From IMG/VR virus record IMGVR_UViG_3300027861_000084, positions 1 through 37,633 of that record: a stretch of 37,633 nucleotides of DNA, one strand, 5' to 3'. Shown here in pieces: positions 6,436 through 14,396 of the stretch (positions are counted from its first letter, which is position 1; the number at the start of each line of letters is the position of its first letter). The translations under genes were made by a program, and so were the position numbers. The notes under the pieces were generated by a model. The model saw only the letters and a list, made by a program, of their open reading frames with translations. It was not told the DNA's origin and ran no database searches. The stretch comes from a virus.

Positions 6436-7056
6436 TCAGGGCAAGCGAACAATCGCGATGATCTTGTCGCTGTCCTTGTCGTGACTGCGGCGCCTGACCT
6501 TCGTTGGCGCCCGCCCTGCGTTGCCCTCGACCGTGTGGATGCGCTGACCATCGAACCGTTCAACGATGGTGAAGTGCGACGTACCGCCGGCAGCGCCCCG
6601 CTCGAGCAGCATCAGGTCACCGGGGGCGGGCGAGTCCACGGTACGCCCACGCTTGCGGCAACGGGCGAACATTGTGCGCGCCCAACTGGACGGTTTGATC
6701 GGGTCGACGCCAAGTTGCTCCGCGGCAGAGTTGATGCACCAAGCGCCGAACCCGCTGCACCATGCGCCAAGGTTGCCGCCATCGTCGACGACCCCTTGGT
6801 ACTTCGCCACGTCCGGCCCCATGTTGTCGCCGCCCTCTTCACCGTTGCCAATCTCGCCGATGGCAATGGCAAGCGTCGCGAGCCCCCACGTTGACGATGA
6901 CGTGTCGACGCCGGCCAGTTCGCGCATCCGGCCGCGCGTGTTCGTGCCGGGGTCGCGGTCGACGGTCAGCCCTTCGCCCGCCTGGAAGTAGCCGACGAGT
7001 TGAGCGACGGCGGACTGGTCAGCACAGAGAAGGTCAAGGCGCCGTTGTTTGCTCAT
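6436..7056 (-). CDS. CHAP/NlpC-type endolysin
   Basis: A protein of 206 aa. The catalytic region shows Trp-Cys-Ser-Gly-Phe (99-103, nucleophile Cys100), Pro-Ala-Pro-Gly-Asp-Leu-Met-Leu-Leu (143-151), Ser-His-Phe-Thr-Ile-Val-Glu (160-166, His161) and Val-Glu-Gly-Asn (176-179). This is the Cys-His pattern of peptidases that cut peptidoglycan peptide bonds. Residues 1-75 precede this domain and may help substrate binding. There is no clear signal peptide, so export would need the holin. It is the first enzyme of the lysis cassette. Shine-Dalgarno AGGGG lies 6-7 bases upstream. Confidence 0.88.
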   Translation of the reverse strand: MSKQRRLDLLCADQSAVAQLVGYFQAGEGLTVDRDPGTNTRGRMRELAGVDTSSSTWGLATLAIAIGEIGNGEEGGDNMGPDVAKYQGVVDDGGNLGAWCSGFGAWCINSAAEQLGVDPIKPSSWARTMFARCRKRGRTVDSPAPGDLMLLERGAAGGTSHFTIVERFDGQRIHTVEGNAGRAPTKVRRRSHDKDSDKIIAIVRLP

Positions 7057-7066
7057 CAGAGCCCCT

Positions 7067-7570
7067 TTAGCGGTCGCCCGCCATGGTCACGCGCAAGTTC
7101 CGCTGCGTCTCGGAAACGTCCGCAGCGATAGCCGCCACCGTCCGGTCCCGCTCAGCGTTGCTGGTCCTGATCTCGTCGACCTTGCCGCAGAGGGTGTCAA
7201 TGTTGGCGCCGAACGCGCGGACTCCGGCGGCCAGGTCGTGAAAGTCGGCGGTCATGGACTGCGTGTGCTTGAGCTGTTCGCGGCCAATCTCGTTGGCGTC
7301 GCGCAGCAGATCCGGCAGCATCAGCGTCGCCGCCTCGACCGACGGATCCGCCCATGTCAGCGGCGTCCCGTTCAACCGATGGGGCACGACGAGGGTTGAA
7401 TCCTGCGGGCTGGGTTTCGCCGACTTGGACCCCGCGTGCCACCAGTCGCGGATCTTGTCGCGCTGTAAGACCATCAGCAGTATGAGGCCGCCACCGCCGA
7501 CGCCGGCTCCAGGGCCGAGCAGACTGGTGATGGTGGCGACCGTGGGGTCTATCGCTGCGGGGTCCGACAT
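7067..7570 (-). CDS. Membrane-anchored late protein, unknown
   Basis: A protein of 167 aa from ATG 7570 (GAGG-type Shine-Dalgarno upstream). A Gly-rich hydrophobic stretch (about 19-34, Gly-Pro-Gly-Ala-Gly-Val-Gly-Gly-Gly-Gly-Leu-Ile-Leu-Leu) gives one membrane segment. The remainder is helical with a probable coiled coil at about 95-160. It sits between the LamG protein and the endolysin. It could be a holin-class or anti-holin protein, or a virion protein. A longer frame start inside the LamG gene was rejected. Confidence 0.65.
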   Translation of the reverse strand: MSDPAAIDPTVATITSLLGPGAGVGGGGLILLMVLQRDKIRDWWHAGSKSAKPSPQDSTLVVPHRLNGTPLTWADPSVEAATLMLPDLLRDANEIGREQLKHTQSMTADFHDLAAGVRAFGANIDTLCGKVDEIRTSNAERDRTVAAIAADVSETQRNLRVTMAGDR

Positions 7571-7578
7571 CTCTACCT

Positions 7579-8361
7579 CTACGGCGCGTCCAGTTTGTAG
7601 TCGGTCGACGCGGTGCCGACCCACGCTCCATTGCGCGGGATGGCGCCGCGGTCGATCATCTGCGGGTGATGTGGCTGATCCCAGTCGCCGCACATGAAGA
7701 CGTGATCGGCGCCGAGTCTGCGCGGGTCAGCGTTGGCCGCGATGGTCGCCGCCTCGGTTGGCGTGAGCGTGCGCGACCAGAGCGCGTTCTCGGCAATGCC
7801 GCCCTGGAAGAAGTCGGAAGGCGGCGCGCCGTCCCATTCTTGGCCAATCGTCACGCGGGCGTTGGCTGCGATGCCGAACCCGCCCGAGTTGGTGTGCGTC
7901 AACTCCAACGCGCCGTCCGTGTAAACCTTGAAGGTCAGGGTTGCGACTTCATACGTAAAAACGAAGTTGTGCCAGCCGCCGTCTTTGATGTCGACGCCGC
8001 CGGACAGGCCAGCGAACCATGCCGCGTCAGGGTTGGAGCGCACCAAAAACTTGACCGCAGGATCCGGCGACAGTCCGTAGTTGATCCCGATGATGACGTG
8101 ATTGCCGCCGGCCGCGGTATGGATCCCCCAGATCGACTCTTGGCTCGCCGTCGGCGATCCAGGCGTGACCTTGAACCACAGCGACATGGAAAAGTCGCCG
8201 ACCAGCCCGGACGCACAGTCGTCCATCGTGCCGTACTGGTCAACGCCGTTCAGCAGCATCGACTTCTGGCCCAACCGGCGGAACCGGCGGAACTGCTGCG
8301 TCTGTGGCTCTCGTCGGCGTAGGCGTCGATTGGCGCTACGGCTCGCTGCTGATGCGCGCAT
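7579..8361 (-). CDS. LamG/concanavalin-like virion protein
   Basis: A protein of 260 aa. From about residue 35 it has the beta-sandwich pattern of LamG/concanavalin-like domains: Phe-Ser-Met-Ser-Leu-Trp-Phe-Lys, Ser-Ile-Trp-Gly-Ile, Gly-Gly-Trp-His-Asn-Phe-Val-Phe-Thr-Tyr, Val-Tyr-Thr-Asp-Gly, and Phe-Phe-Gln-Gly-Gly-Ile-Ala-Glu-Asn-Ala-Leu-Trp-Ser-Arg. Such domains bind carbohydrate, so this is likely a tail protein that contacts the cell surface. The first 34 residues are Arg-rich and odd, but AGGAG lies 6 bases before ATG 8361. A start at the Met-Leu-Leu-Asn-Gly-Val (residue 35) would remove them. Confidence 0.82.
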   Translation of the reverse strand: MRASAASRSANRRLRRREPQTQQFRRFRRLGQKSMLLNGVDQYGTMDDCASGLVGDFSMSLWFKVTPGSPTASQESIWGIHTAAGGNHVIIGINYGLSPDPAVKFLVRSNPDAAWFAGLSGGVDIKDGGWHNFVFTYEVATLTFKVYTDGALELTHTNSGGFGIAANARVTIGQEWDGAPPSDFFQGGIAENALWSRTLTPTEAATIAANADPRRLGADHVFMCGDWDQPHHPQMIDRGAIPRNGAWVGTASTDYKLDAP

Positions 8362-8370
8362 AGCGGGCTC

Positions 8371-8763
8371 CTACATGGACAGAGTGATCCACGCGCTGGC
8401 ATCTTCGGCGGCGGCGCTGACCGCTTCCAACTCGACGTAGAACTCATCAACGCCGGTCAGGTCGAACCAATGGCGCTGGAGTCCGCCTTCAGTGGCGGTC
8501 AGGACTTGAATCGTGCCGGCAACGCCAAGCTGGTCGTCCCTCACGTACTTGCCGCTGTTGTAGTCGAAGGTCCACAGCGCAAAATCCGCGCTTACGTCAG
8601 TGGCAGACTGGAGGGTGATCTGTGCCCAGCGGAACCCGCTACACGCAACACCGTCGCCGACAACGGGCTCCCCGTTGAGCGTCGCAGTCGCGTTGATAAC
8701 GGCGCGTTGGGCCGCGGTATTGCTGACAAGACTGCCCTTGCCCGGTTTGCTCATGAGTGTCAT
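8371..8763 (-). CDS. Small structural protein, beta-rich
   Basis: A protein of 130 aa. ATG 8763 is chosen because GGAGG (complement of 8771-8775) lies 7 bases upstream; a GTG at 8769 is too close. It is beta-rich with alternating hydrophobic strands (Ser-Ala-Asp-Phe-Ala-Leu-Trp-Thr-Phe-Asp-Tyr) and no membrane segment. Position in the tail-tip block next to the LamG gene suggests a virion accessory protein; I do not recognise a family. Confidence 0.72.
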   Translation of the reverse strand: MTLMSKPGKGSLVSNTAAQRAVINATATLNGEPVVGDGVACSGFRWAQITLQSATDVSADFALWTFDYNSGKYVRDDQLGVAGTIQVLTATEGGLQRHWFDLTGVDEFYVELEAVSAAAEDASAWITLSM

Positions 8764-8808
8764 CGCCACACCTCCAGCGCGCAGATTATCATGACGCGCG
8801 ATTGTCTG

Positions 8809-9420
8809 CTACAGAGTCGAAAGGTCTCCGGTTCTGATGACGATCTGCATCCCAAAGCCGCACGACAGTTCGACGCTAAACTCTTCCACGTTGGAGTCCA
8901 GCGCCTCTTTGATTCTCAACATCCGATCCTGCGTCGTTGCGCTTGGCGTCGGCGTGTTGATGTCGCCAGACTTGACGATATGCACAGACGACGGGTTGGC
9001 GCCGAAGTCAAGGTACTGCTCGACGCCGTGTGCCTGCGATGGCGTGGTGATGATGTCGCCCGCCGCCGCCGTGCCGTCGCCGACTCCGTTTGGCGTCACT
9101 GACGTGGTGTTCTCAATCAGCGTCGCCGATTGATTGACGCCGCCAGTAGCGTCGCCGGACCGGGTGATCCACGCGCGCCCCGTGACCGCGCCGGGTTGCG
9201 CCATCATGCCGAAGTGCCGCACGGACATGTCGAATCCGCCAGCGTTGGTGTCGTTGCCCTCATAGCACAGGGCGGGCTCGCAGTAGGATGTGCCGACAAC
9301 GATCGGGAGCCAATTGGCGAGGATCAGAAAGTCGACTTTGGCCGGCGGCGTAGCCTCTTCGAGCATCGCTGCGGTGCTGATATTGCCGGTCCAGTCCTTG
9401 AGCGGTACGAGGTACGCCAT
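8809..9420 (-). CDS. Tail-region structural protein, 203 aa
   Basis: A beta-rich protein with many Gly/Thr/Ser turns (Gly-Asp-Ala-Thr-Gly-Gly-Val-Asn-Gln-Ser-Ala-Thr-Leu) and no membrane segment. Its ATG directly abuts the stop of the upstream gene (TAG-ATG), so the pair is cotranslated. It is likely a tail-tip or decoration component by position only. Confidence 0.75.
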   Translation of the reverse strand: MAYLVPLKDWTGNISTAAMLEEATPPAKVDFLILANWLPIVVGTSYCEPALCYEGNDTNAGGFDMSVRHFGMMAQPGAVTGRAWITRSGDATGGVNQSATLIENTTSVTPNGVGDGTAAAGDIITTPSQAHGVEQYLDFGANPSSVHIVKSGDINTPTPSATTQDRMLRIKEALDSNVEEFSVELSCGFGMQIVIRTGDLSTL

Positions 9421-10422
9421 CTAATCCCCCGGCAGCCAGAAGCCCTGAACGGCGTGCAGGTACGTGTTGTTGGCGGCAGCGGTCTTCACCCAGATTTGAA
9501 ACTCTGCGTGTGAGTCTGATCCGCCATCAGTGTGCAGTTGCAGAGTCGCCGTCTCCACGTTGCCGCTCGCATCGAATAGAGCCGAGTTTCCGTAGAGCGT
9601 GTTCTGCGTGATCTTGATTAGGTCGGCAGTGGCGCCAGCGTCGACGGTCGCTAGCACATCGACGTTGATCGTGGGGTCGCGCTGGCCGGGGAACGAGGCG
9701 ACCGCGTTGCCGATAAGTTGCCAGTCGTTGGCCGGCTGAGCGCCCTGCTGCGCGTCGTAGAGAACATAGGTGGCGTTGTCCTCCTGCACGAAAGACAGGC
9801 AGTTCTGCCAGCGGTCGCGCAGGATTGCGATGGACGAAACCTTTGTGCGGTTGACGTGTTCGGTTGTGATGGGTGCGCCGGCCGTGGACAGCAACCCGGT
9901 GTCATACGGAACAAAGCCGGATGCCTTGACGCCAGCGGTGACCGGGGACGCGGGCGTGGGCCAAATCAAGATCGACTCGACGTAAAAGTCATCGCCGGCA
10001 GCACGGGCAACGCCGACCCGCAATTCCGTAGACGTGGCGGAGATGACCGCCGACACGTCATGCTGGATCACCGTATTGGCGGGCGCGGCGATGGCGGCAA
10101 CGGTGCTCAGATTGTTCCATCCGGCGTCGTTCTCGTCGATGGTAACAGTCAGCGTGCCGGCGTTGGCGAACGTGCGGATCCAGACGCGGAAAGCGTAGGT
10201 GAGCCCGTCTGCGGATGGTCTGGTAGGCCACTGGAACCGCGACGTGCGCGCAGCGGTGACCGGCTGTGTGGTGAAGACGATGTTGTGCAGCGGCGGGCGG
10301 AAGTGGGCATAGATCGTGTTGCAGTTGAGCAGCGCCGTATCTAGCGGCGACTGGTCCGCCTCGGGCAGCACAAAGGCGCCGTCTTCTGGAATCGTCAGCA
10401 GCGCGTTGGTAGTGAATGCCAT
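9421..10422 (-). CDS. Tail-region structural protein, 333 aa
   Basis: A beta-rich protein. A central domain (about 60-155) reads like a jelly-roll or carbohydrate-binding fold (Tyr-Ala-Phe-Arg-Val-Trp-Ile-Arg, Gly-Thr-Leu-Thr-Val-Thr-Ile-Asp-Glu-Asn-Asp-Ala-Gly-Trp). The C-terminal third is similar in style (Glu-Phe-Gln-Ile-Trp-Val-Lys). This points to a receptor-facing tail protein, but no family is recognised. The start abuts the previous stop, with Shine-Dalgarno GAGGTGGGG inside the upstream gene end. Confidence 0.75.
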   Translation of the reverse strand: MAFTTNALLTIPEDGAFVLPEADQSPLDTALLNCNTIYAHFRPPLHNIVFTTQPVTAARTSRFQWPTRPSADGLTYAFRVWIRTFANAGTLTVTIDENDAGWNNLSTVAAIAAPANTVIQHDVSAVISATSTELRVGVARAAGDDFYVESILIWPTPASPVTAGVKASGFVPYDTGLLSTAGAPITTEHVNRTKVSSIAILRDRWQNCLSFVQEDNATYVLYDAQQGAQPANDWQLIGNAVASFPGQRDPTINVDVLATVDAGATADLIKITQNTLYGNSALFDASGNVETATLQLHTDGGSDSHAEFQIWVKTAAANNTYLHAVQGFWLPGD

Positions 10423-13400
10423 CTAGCCCCACCTCGATCCGTCGGCGTCGTTCATGAAGTTATCGGCCTGGTACGTGTTGATGATTGCTGTGTGCGGCGT
10501 GCACAGGCGCGATGAGCCGGCCACCAATGTCGGCGGGCCAACCGGGGCGCCGTTGACAGTCAGGCGGCAGACGGCGCCCGTGTCAACGACGGCATCAAAC
10601 GTGATCTGTTCGCCGGTCCCCTCAATCTGGCCTGGCCGGTAGTGGAGCAACACAAGCGTGCTGTCCTCAGCGAGCTGCTTGGCGAACGTCCAGAAGTGCT
10701 TGCGCTCCACGTCGATCGTGTCGTTGTTGACCGGCACCGCAGCGCCAGACCACGCGGACACCTCCGACGACGGGCAGAGGCTCGGGGATGATGTCAGCCC
10801 GTCGATCAGCAAGCCCAACGTGACCACCTTGGACTTGAGCCCGCGTGAGTGCCCAATCACCCTGCCCAGTCCAGTATAGCCCGGCGTCCCGGTAGACCAT
10901 TGCCAGACGGCATGGTGGGCGGTGGTGAACTTGATCAGGTCGCCCCGCTGAATGTCGAGCCACGGGACCACATCAATCTCGACCTCCTGCACAAGTTGAT
11001 CTTCAGCGAACCGGCGCAGCGCCCAACCTAGCGCGGCGTCTGCCACGTTCGGGCCGTCGGCAACGGGAACCTTGTATTCCAACTCAATCACGCCGTTCGC
11101 TTGTGCGCTTTGCCTGTCCTGCACCGCGATCCTAAATGTCTCCGCGCCGTCCTGTTCTCCGACGATCGACACGTAGTTGGCTGGCTTCTTTGACTTGCGC
11201 GGTCGGACGGGATCGTTGCCCTCGTATAGCAACTCGGCGTCGGTGACTTCGGCGGTCCACCCGCCGCCAACAGGGGATGTGTTCACGCCCATCAACTGCG
11301 CCCGTCGATTCGTCGCGTTCGCGTTCTGCCTCAAGACGACGGCGGTGGCGGTGGCGCCAAGCATCCCGCCGACCAGTTGGACGAGCGACTTGCGACCGTG
11401 GACCAGACAAGCATCGACCTCGCCCGCAAACCCAGCATCAAGGACCGACGCGATGCTGCCAAGGTTCGGCGCCGTCGCATCGTCTACGGCATCCGAATCG
11501 ATCGCGTATCCCTGCGAAACCGTGAGCGTGTCATACGTTCCGCGGAGGGCCGTCTCGCCGCTCGACTCAACACACCGCCTCACGACGTTGGAGAGCGTGC
11601 CGCAGTCGTTGAGCGTGATCGTGGCGGTCTCATCGGCCGGGTCGCCTGGGTCAGAAAGGCTGCCGTCCACGGGTTCAAGTCCGGTCAGGTAGAGGCGGTT
11701 TTCAAGCGCCTCGGCCGCGTCGTATGTGTACGTAACGTCGCCGACTTCGACCAGCCCCGAGTCCGGCACATCGGCCGGATCGCCCGAGTCGAGAACGATC
11801 GTTAGGTTGATCGTCTCCTGATTCGTCCCCTGATTGGTCAGCATCGGATTGGTGCCAGTGAACCAATCCGTGATCGCGCGGTCGCCTGCGACGACGCCTT
11901 TGGAGAACGAGGCGACGGACAATTGAATCTGCGCCCCGAACGCCTCGCCGTTGGTCTTGATATCGGTAGTCAATCCGTTCGCGGCGATGATCACGATCAT
12001 CTGAAACTGACCAGCCTTTGCACCGGGAGCGGCGGAAGATGTCTTGAGTTGCTGCCATTCAAAGGATGTGATGTCGCCGCCCGCACCCAGTGTCGTGATC
12101 TGTGTATTCAGGGCTGACACTATCTCCGCGCGCATCTCCGTCGCCGATAGCAGGTCGCCATCCGAATACGCCGCGAACGGGAACACCGTGAAGATGTGCG
12201 GACCCCAATTGCCGGGAACGGCGGCGGACAAGCCCTCAACTCGCAGCGTGCACGACGATCCTTTCTTGATCGCGACCTCCTCGGTGCTCGTGACCTTGCC
12301 GGTGAACTGAGCCCGCAGCGGATTGGCTAGCGTCCGCTCCAGCGACAACGCTTGGAATTGCCAACGCGCCCCGACGCGATCCGGCCCTTCGCTGATCCGA
12401 CCACGCCAGATCATCTCGGCATCGGTATCCAAATTGGTCCCCGGCATGTAGCCAGACGGGTCGATTGGCGACGCCCACAACTGGACCTCGCGATTGCCCC
12501 ACCACTTGAGCGCGTTTGTGACCAGCGCGCCATTTGCCGACTCCTGCTTGTGCGGGTAGGCGTACCCTGCAACCCCGCGCGTAACGCCAGTGAACGTGTC
12601 CGGCGCCACCGTCTTGCCGGTGTAGGTCGTGTGCTCATTGCCAATCGCGAGAGGCCCGGCCGCCGGCCATGCAGACGTGTCATCAACCGGGATGATGTTG
12701 ACCGCCGCTGTCACATCGCCGCTCAACTTCGCTGACAAGGTAAACCGCTTGAACGCGTCACGGATGGTGGATGTGTCGAGCAGCTGGAACGTCAGGGAGT
12801 AGCCGGTGCCGATCCCCTTGTCGCGATCGATAGCGCCGCCGATCTTCGCAGACTTGTCGATCACAAGCGAGGCGTCTTCAGTGACGAATCCCGTGGGCAA
12901 GGTCTTGCCGGTGACAGCGCCGTCCAACCCCTCACTGACCAGCGTGGTCCACCCCTCGACGACCAGCCAGTACATCACGCCCCACCCGAACTCTACCGGC
13001 GTCCAGACGGTCGGGTCAGTGTTGGCAACGGGCGCGACGCCATCAGACATCGGGCCGCGAATGTCCGCGCGCACAAGCCCCTCGTCCTTTCGGAACGATC
13101 CGAGCTGCGGCATCCCTGAGACGTACATGTCCAGATAGCCGGCGGCGTTCGTGCTGCTGATCGGGTTGGCGTTGCTGGACTGGTAGACCCTGACGCGGCC
13201 GGTGCATAAGTACGCATTGTTGAGCAGCAGATCCGACTTCTCGCGCGTGACCCAAAGGCCAGGACTCGCGATGGCGCGATTGGCAAAGTGCGTCGCCTCT
13301 GCGCGGCCGTGGCGGAACCCCTCAAGGTTGACCTTGGGATCGTAGGCCGGCACGTCGGTCTCAATGCCGAAAAGCTCCAGCCGGCCGGCAGGCGTCAGGT

Positions 13401-13746
13401 CGCCGAAGTGGTCAAGCGCGCCGCCGGGGTTGCCGCTGAATCCAAGGACGGCGCCAAGTTGCCCCGTGAAGTTGACCTGTATCGCTGTAACGCCGCCGCC
13501 GCTTGCGCTGATGGTGACCTGCTCAGTGGTCGCGCTATATGTGATCGTGTACGTGGCGTTGAGTCCGGTAGCGGGCGCGTTGAGCAGCGTTTGGAAGTCG
13601 GCGATGGCATCTGAGAAGACGGCGGACGCAGGCAAGCGGACGGTCGCGGATACGCCGCCGCCGCCAGTCTCGATCACGGCCAGTGTGTTGGTTGACGAAT
13701 GCACCGACGTGCCGTTGCTGTAGAGGTAGGCTTCAATGTAGCTCAT
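10423..13746 (-). CDS. Large tail hub/tip protein, 1107 aa
   Basis: The largest gene. By position after the tape measure it should be the central tail hub, tip or baseplate protein. Residues 1-105 form a small beta domain (Tyr-Thr-Ile-Thr-Tyr-Ser and Leu-Gly-Ala-Val-Leu-Gly-Phe-Ser) of a kind seen at the front of virion proteins. Later parts mix beta-rich segments (Val-Ala-Gly-Tyr-Ala-Tyr-Pro-His) with a C-terminal region rich in Asp/Thr/Trp. No protease or glycosidase motif is evident. The start overlaps the previous stop (ATGA). Confidence 0.8.
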   Translation of the reverse strand: MSYIEAYLYSNGTSVHSSTNTLAVIETGGGGVSATVRLPASAVFSDAIADFQTLLNAPATGLNATYTITYSATTEQVTISASGGGVTAIQVNFTGQLGAVLGFSGNPGGALDHFGDLTPAGRLELFGIETDVPAYDPKVNLEGFRHGRAEATHFANRAIASPGLWVTREKSDLLLNNAYLCTGRVRVYQSSNANPISSTNAAGYLDMYVSGMPQLGSFRKDEGLVRADIRGPMSDGVAPVANTDPTVWTPVEFGWGVMYWLVVEGWTTLVSEGLDGAVTGKTLPTGFVTEDASLVIDKSAKIGGAIDRDKGIGTGYSLTFQLLDTSTIRDAFKRFTLSAKLSGDVTAAVNIIPVDDTSAWPAAGPLAIGNEHTTYTGKTVAPDTFTGVTRGVAGYAYPHKQESANGALVTNALKWWGNREVQLWASPIDPSGYMPGTNLDTDAEMIWRGRISEGPDRVGARWQFQALSLERTLANPLRAQFTGKVTSTEEVAIKKGSSCTLRVEGLSAAVPGNWGPHIFTVFPFAAYSDGDLLSATEMRAEIVSALNTQITTLGAGGDITSFEWQQLKTSSAAPGAKAGQFQMIVIIAANGLTTDIKTNGEAFGAQIQLSVASFSKGVVAGDRAITDWFTGTNPMLTNQGTNQETINLTIVLDSGDPADVPDSGLVEVGDVTYTYDAAEALENRLYLTGLEPVDGSLSDPGDPADETATITLNDCGTLSNVVRRCVESSGETALRGTYDTLTVSQGYAIDSDAVDDATAPNLGSIASVLDAGFAGEVDACLVHGRKSLVQLVGGMLGATATAVVLRQNANATNRRAQLMGVNTSPVGGGWTAEVTDAELLYEGNDPVRPRKSKKPANYVSIVGEQDGAETFRIAVQDRQSAQANGVIELEYKVPVADGPNVADAALGWALRRFAEDQLVQEVEIDVVPWLDIQRGDLIKFTTAHHAVWQWSTGTPGYTGLGRVIGHSRGLKSKVVTLGLLIDGLTSSPSLCPSSEVSAWSGAAVPVNNDTIDVERKHFWTFAKQLAEDSTLVLLHYRPGQIEGTGEQITFDAVVDTGAVCRLTVNGAPVGPPTLVAGSSRLCTPHTAIINTYQADNFMNDADGSRWG

Positions 13747-14396
13747 GGCGAGGTCACCCCGATCACGTCAACATCAATCCGCCACATCGCGCCATCAACC
13801 CTCGGCCGCTGCATTGCGCCGACGTAGACGTACCTCCACGTCGACAAGTGCCGCTGCCAGATCCACGCGGTGGCCGGCAGGGCGATGTCTACCATCTGCT
13901 CTTTGACGTGCAACACGTCCTGCGCGGTGCCTATGCCCTGCACGGTCGGTTGACGATGCGATAGGCCGGGCACGCCGGGACGGACAGCCCCGACGCCGCT
14001 GGACACGCCGGGGGCGGCGAGGTGACGCAACCACCCGCCGACCTCAAAGTCAGCGACGGTCGGCCAAAGGGTGCCCTTCCACGTCGACAACATGGCTATG
14101 TAAGCGGCGGGGCCGGCAGGGATCCCCGTCAAAGTGACTGCCGCCGCATTGGCCGTGACGGTTGTCAGCGCGGAGAAGACGAACACAGACAGCATCCCCC
14201 CGGCGGCGTCTGACCCGTATGAGAGGGCGGCCGTGTTCGGCGCGAACGTCACGTTATACCAAGACTCGAAAGCCTCTGACGCCACCTTCGCGTTGTTCTC
14301 CGTGGCGGTTGGCGACCAGACTTGAGGACCGGTGCCGTCGTCCACGGTCAACTGCGCCGCAGTCCAATCGTCGTTGGTAAAGATCGCCATGCCCAT
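13743..14396 (-). CDS. Tail protein between tape measure and hub
   Basis: A protein of 217 aa, beta-rich, with Phe-Thr-Asn-Asp-Asp-Trp-Thr at the start and Phe-Glu-Ser-Trp-Tyr-Asn-Val-Thr-Phe-Ala-Pro-Asn later. In siphovirus order this is the place of a distal tail or minor tail protein, so that is the working call. The start overlaps the stop of the tape-measure gene (TGATG); a second ATG at 14390 is possible. Confidence 0.72.
   Translation of the reverse strand: MGMAIFTNDDWTAAQLTVDDGTGPQVWSPTATENNAKVASEAFESWYNVTFAPNTAALSYGSDAAGGMLSVFVFSALTTVTANAAAVTLTGIPAGPAAYIAMLSTWKGTLWPTVADFEVGGWLRHLAAPGVSSGVGAVRPGVPGLSHRQPTVQGIGTAQDVLHVKEQMVDIALPATAWIWQRHLSTWRYVYVGAMQRPRVDGAMWRIDVDVIGVTSP

Noticed and set aside
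6246-6563. Extended frame upstream of the holin-like gene
   Set aside because: Arg-rich and overlapping the lipoprotein and endolysin genes; the true start is the ATG coupled to the lipoprotein stop.
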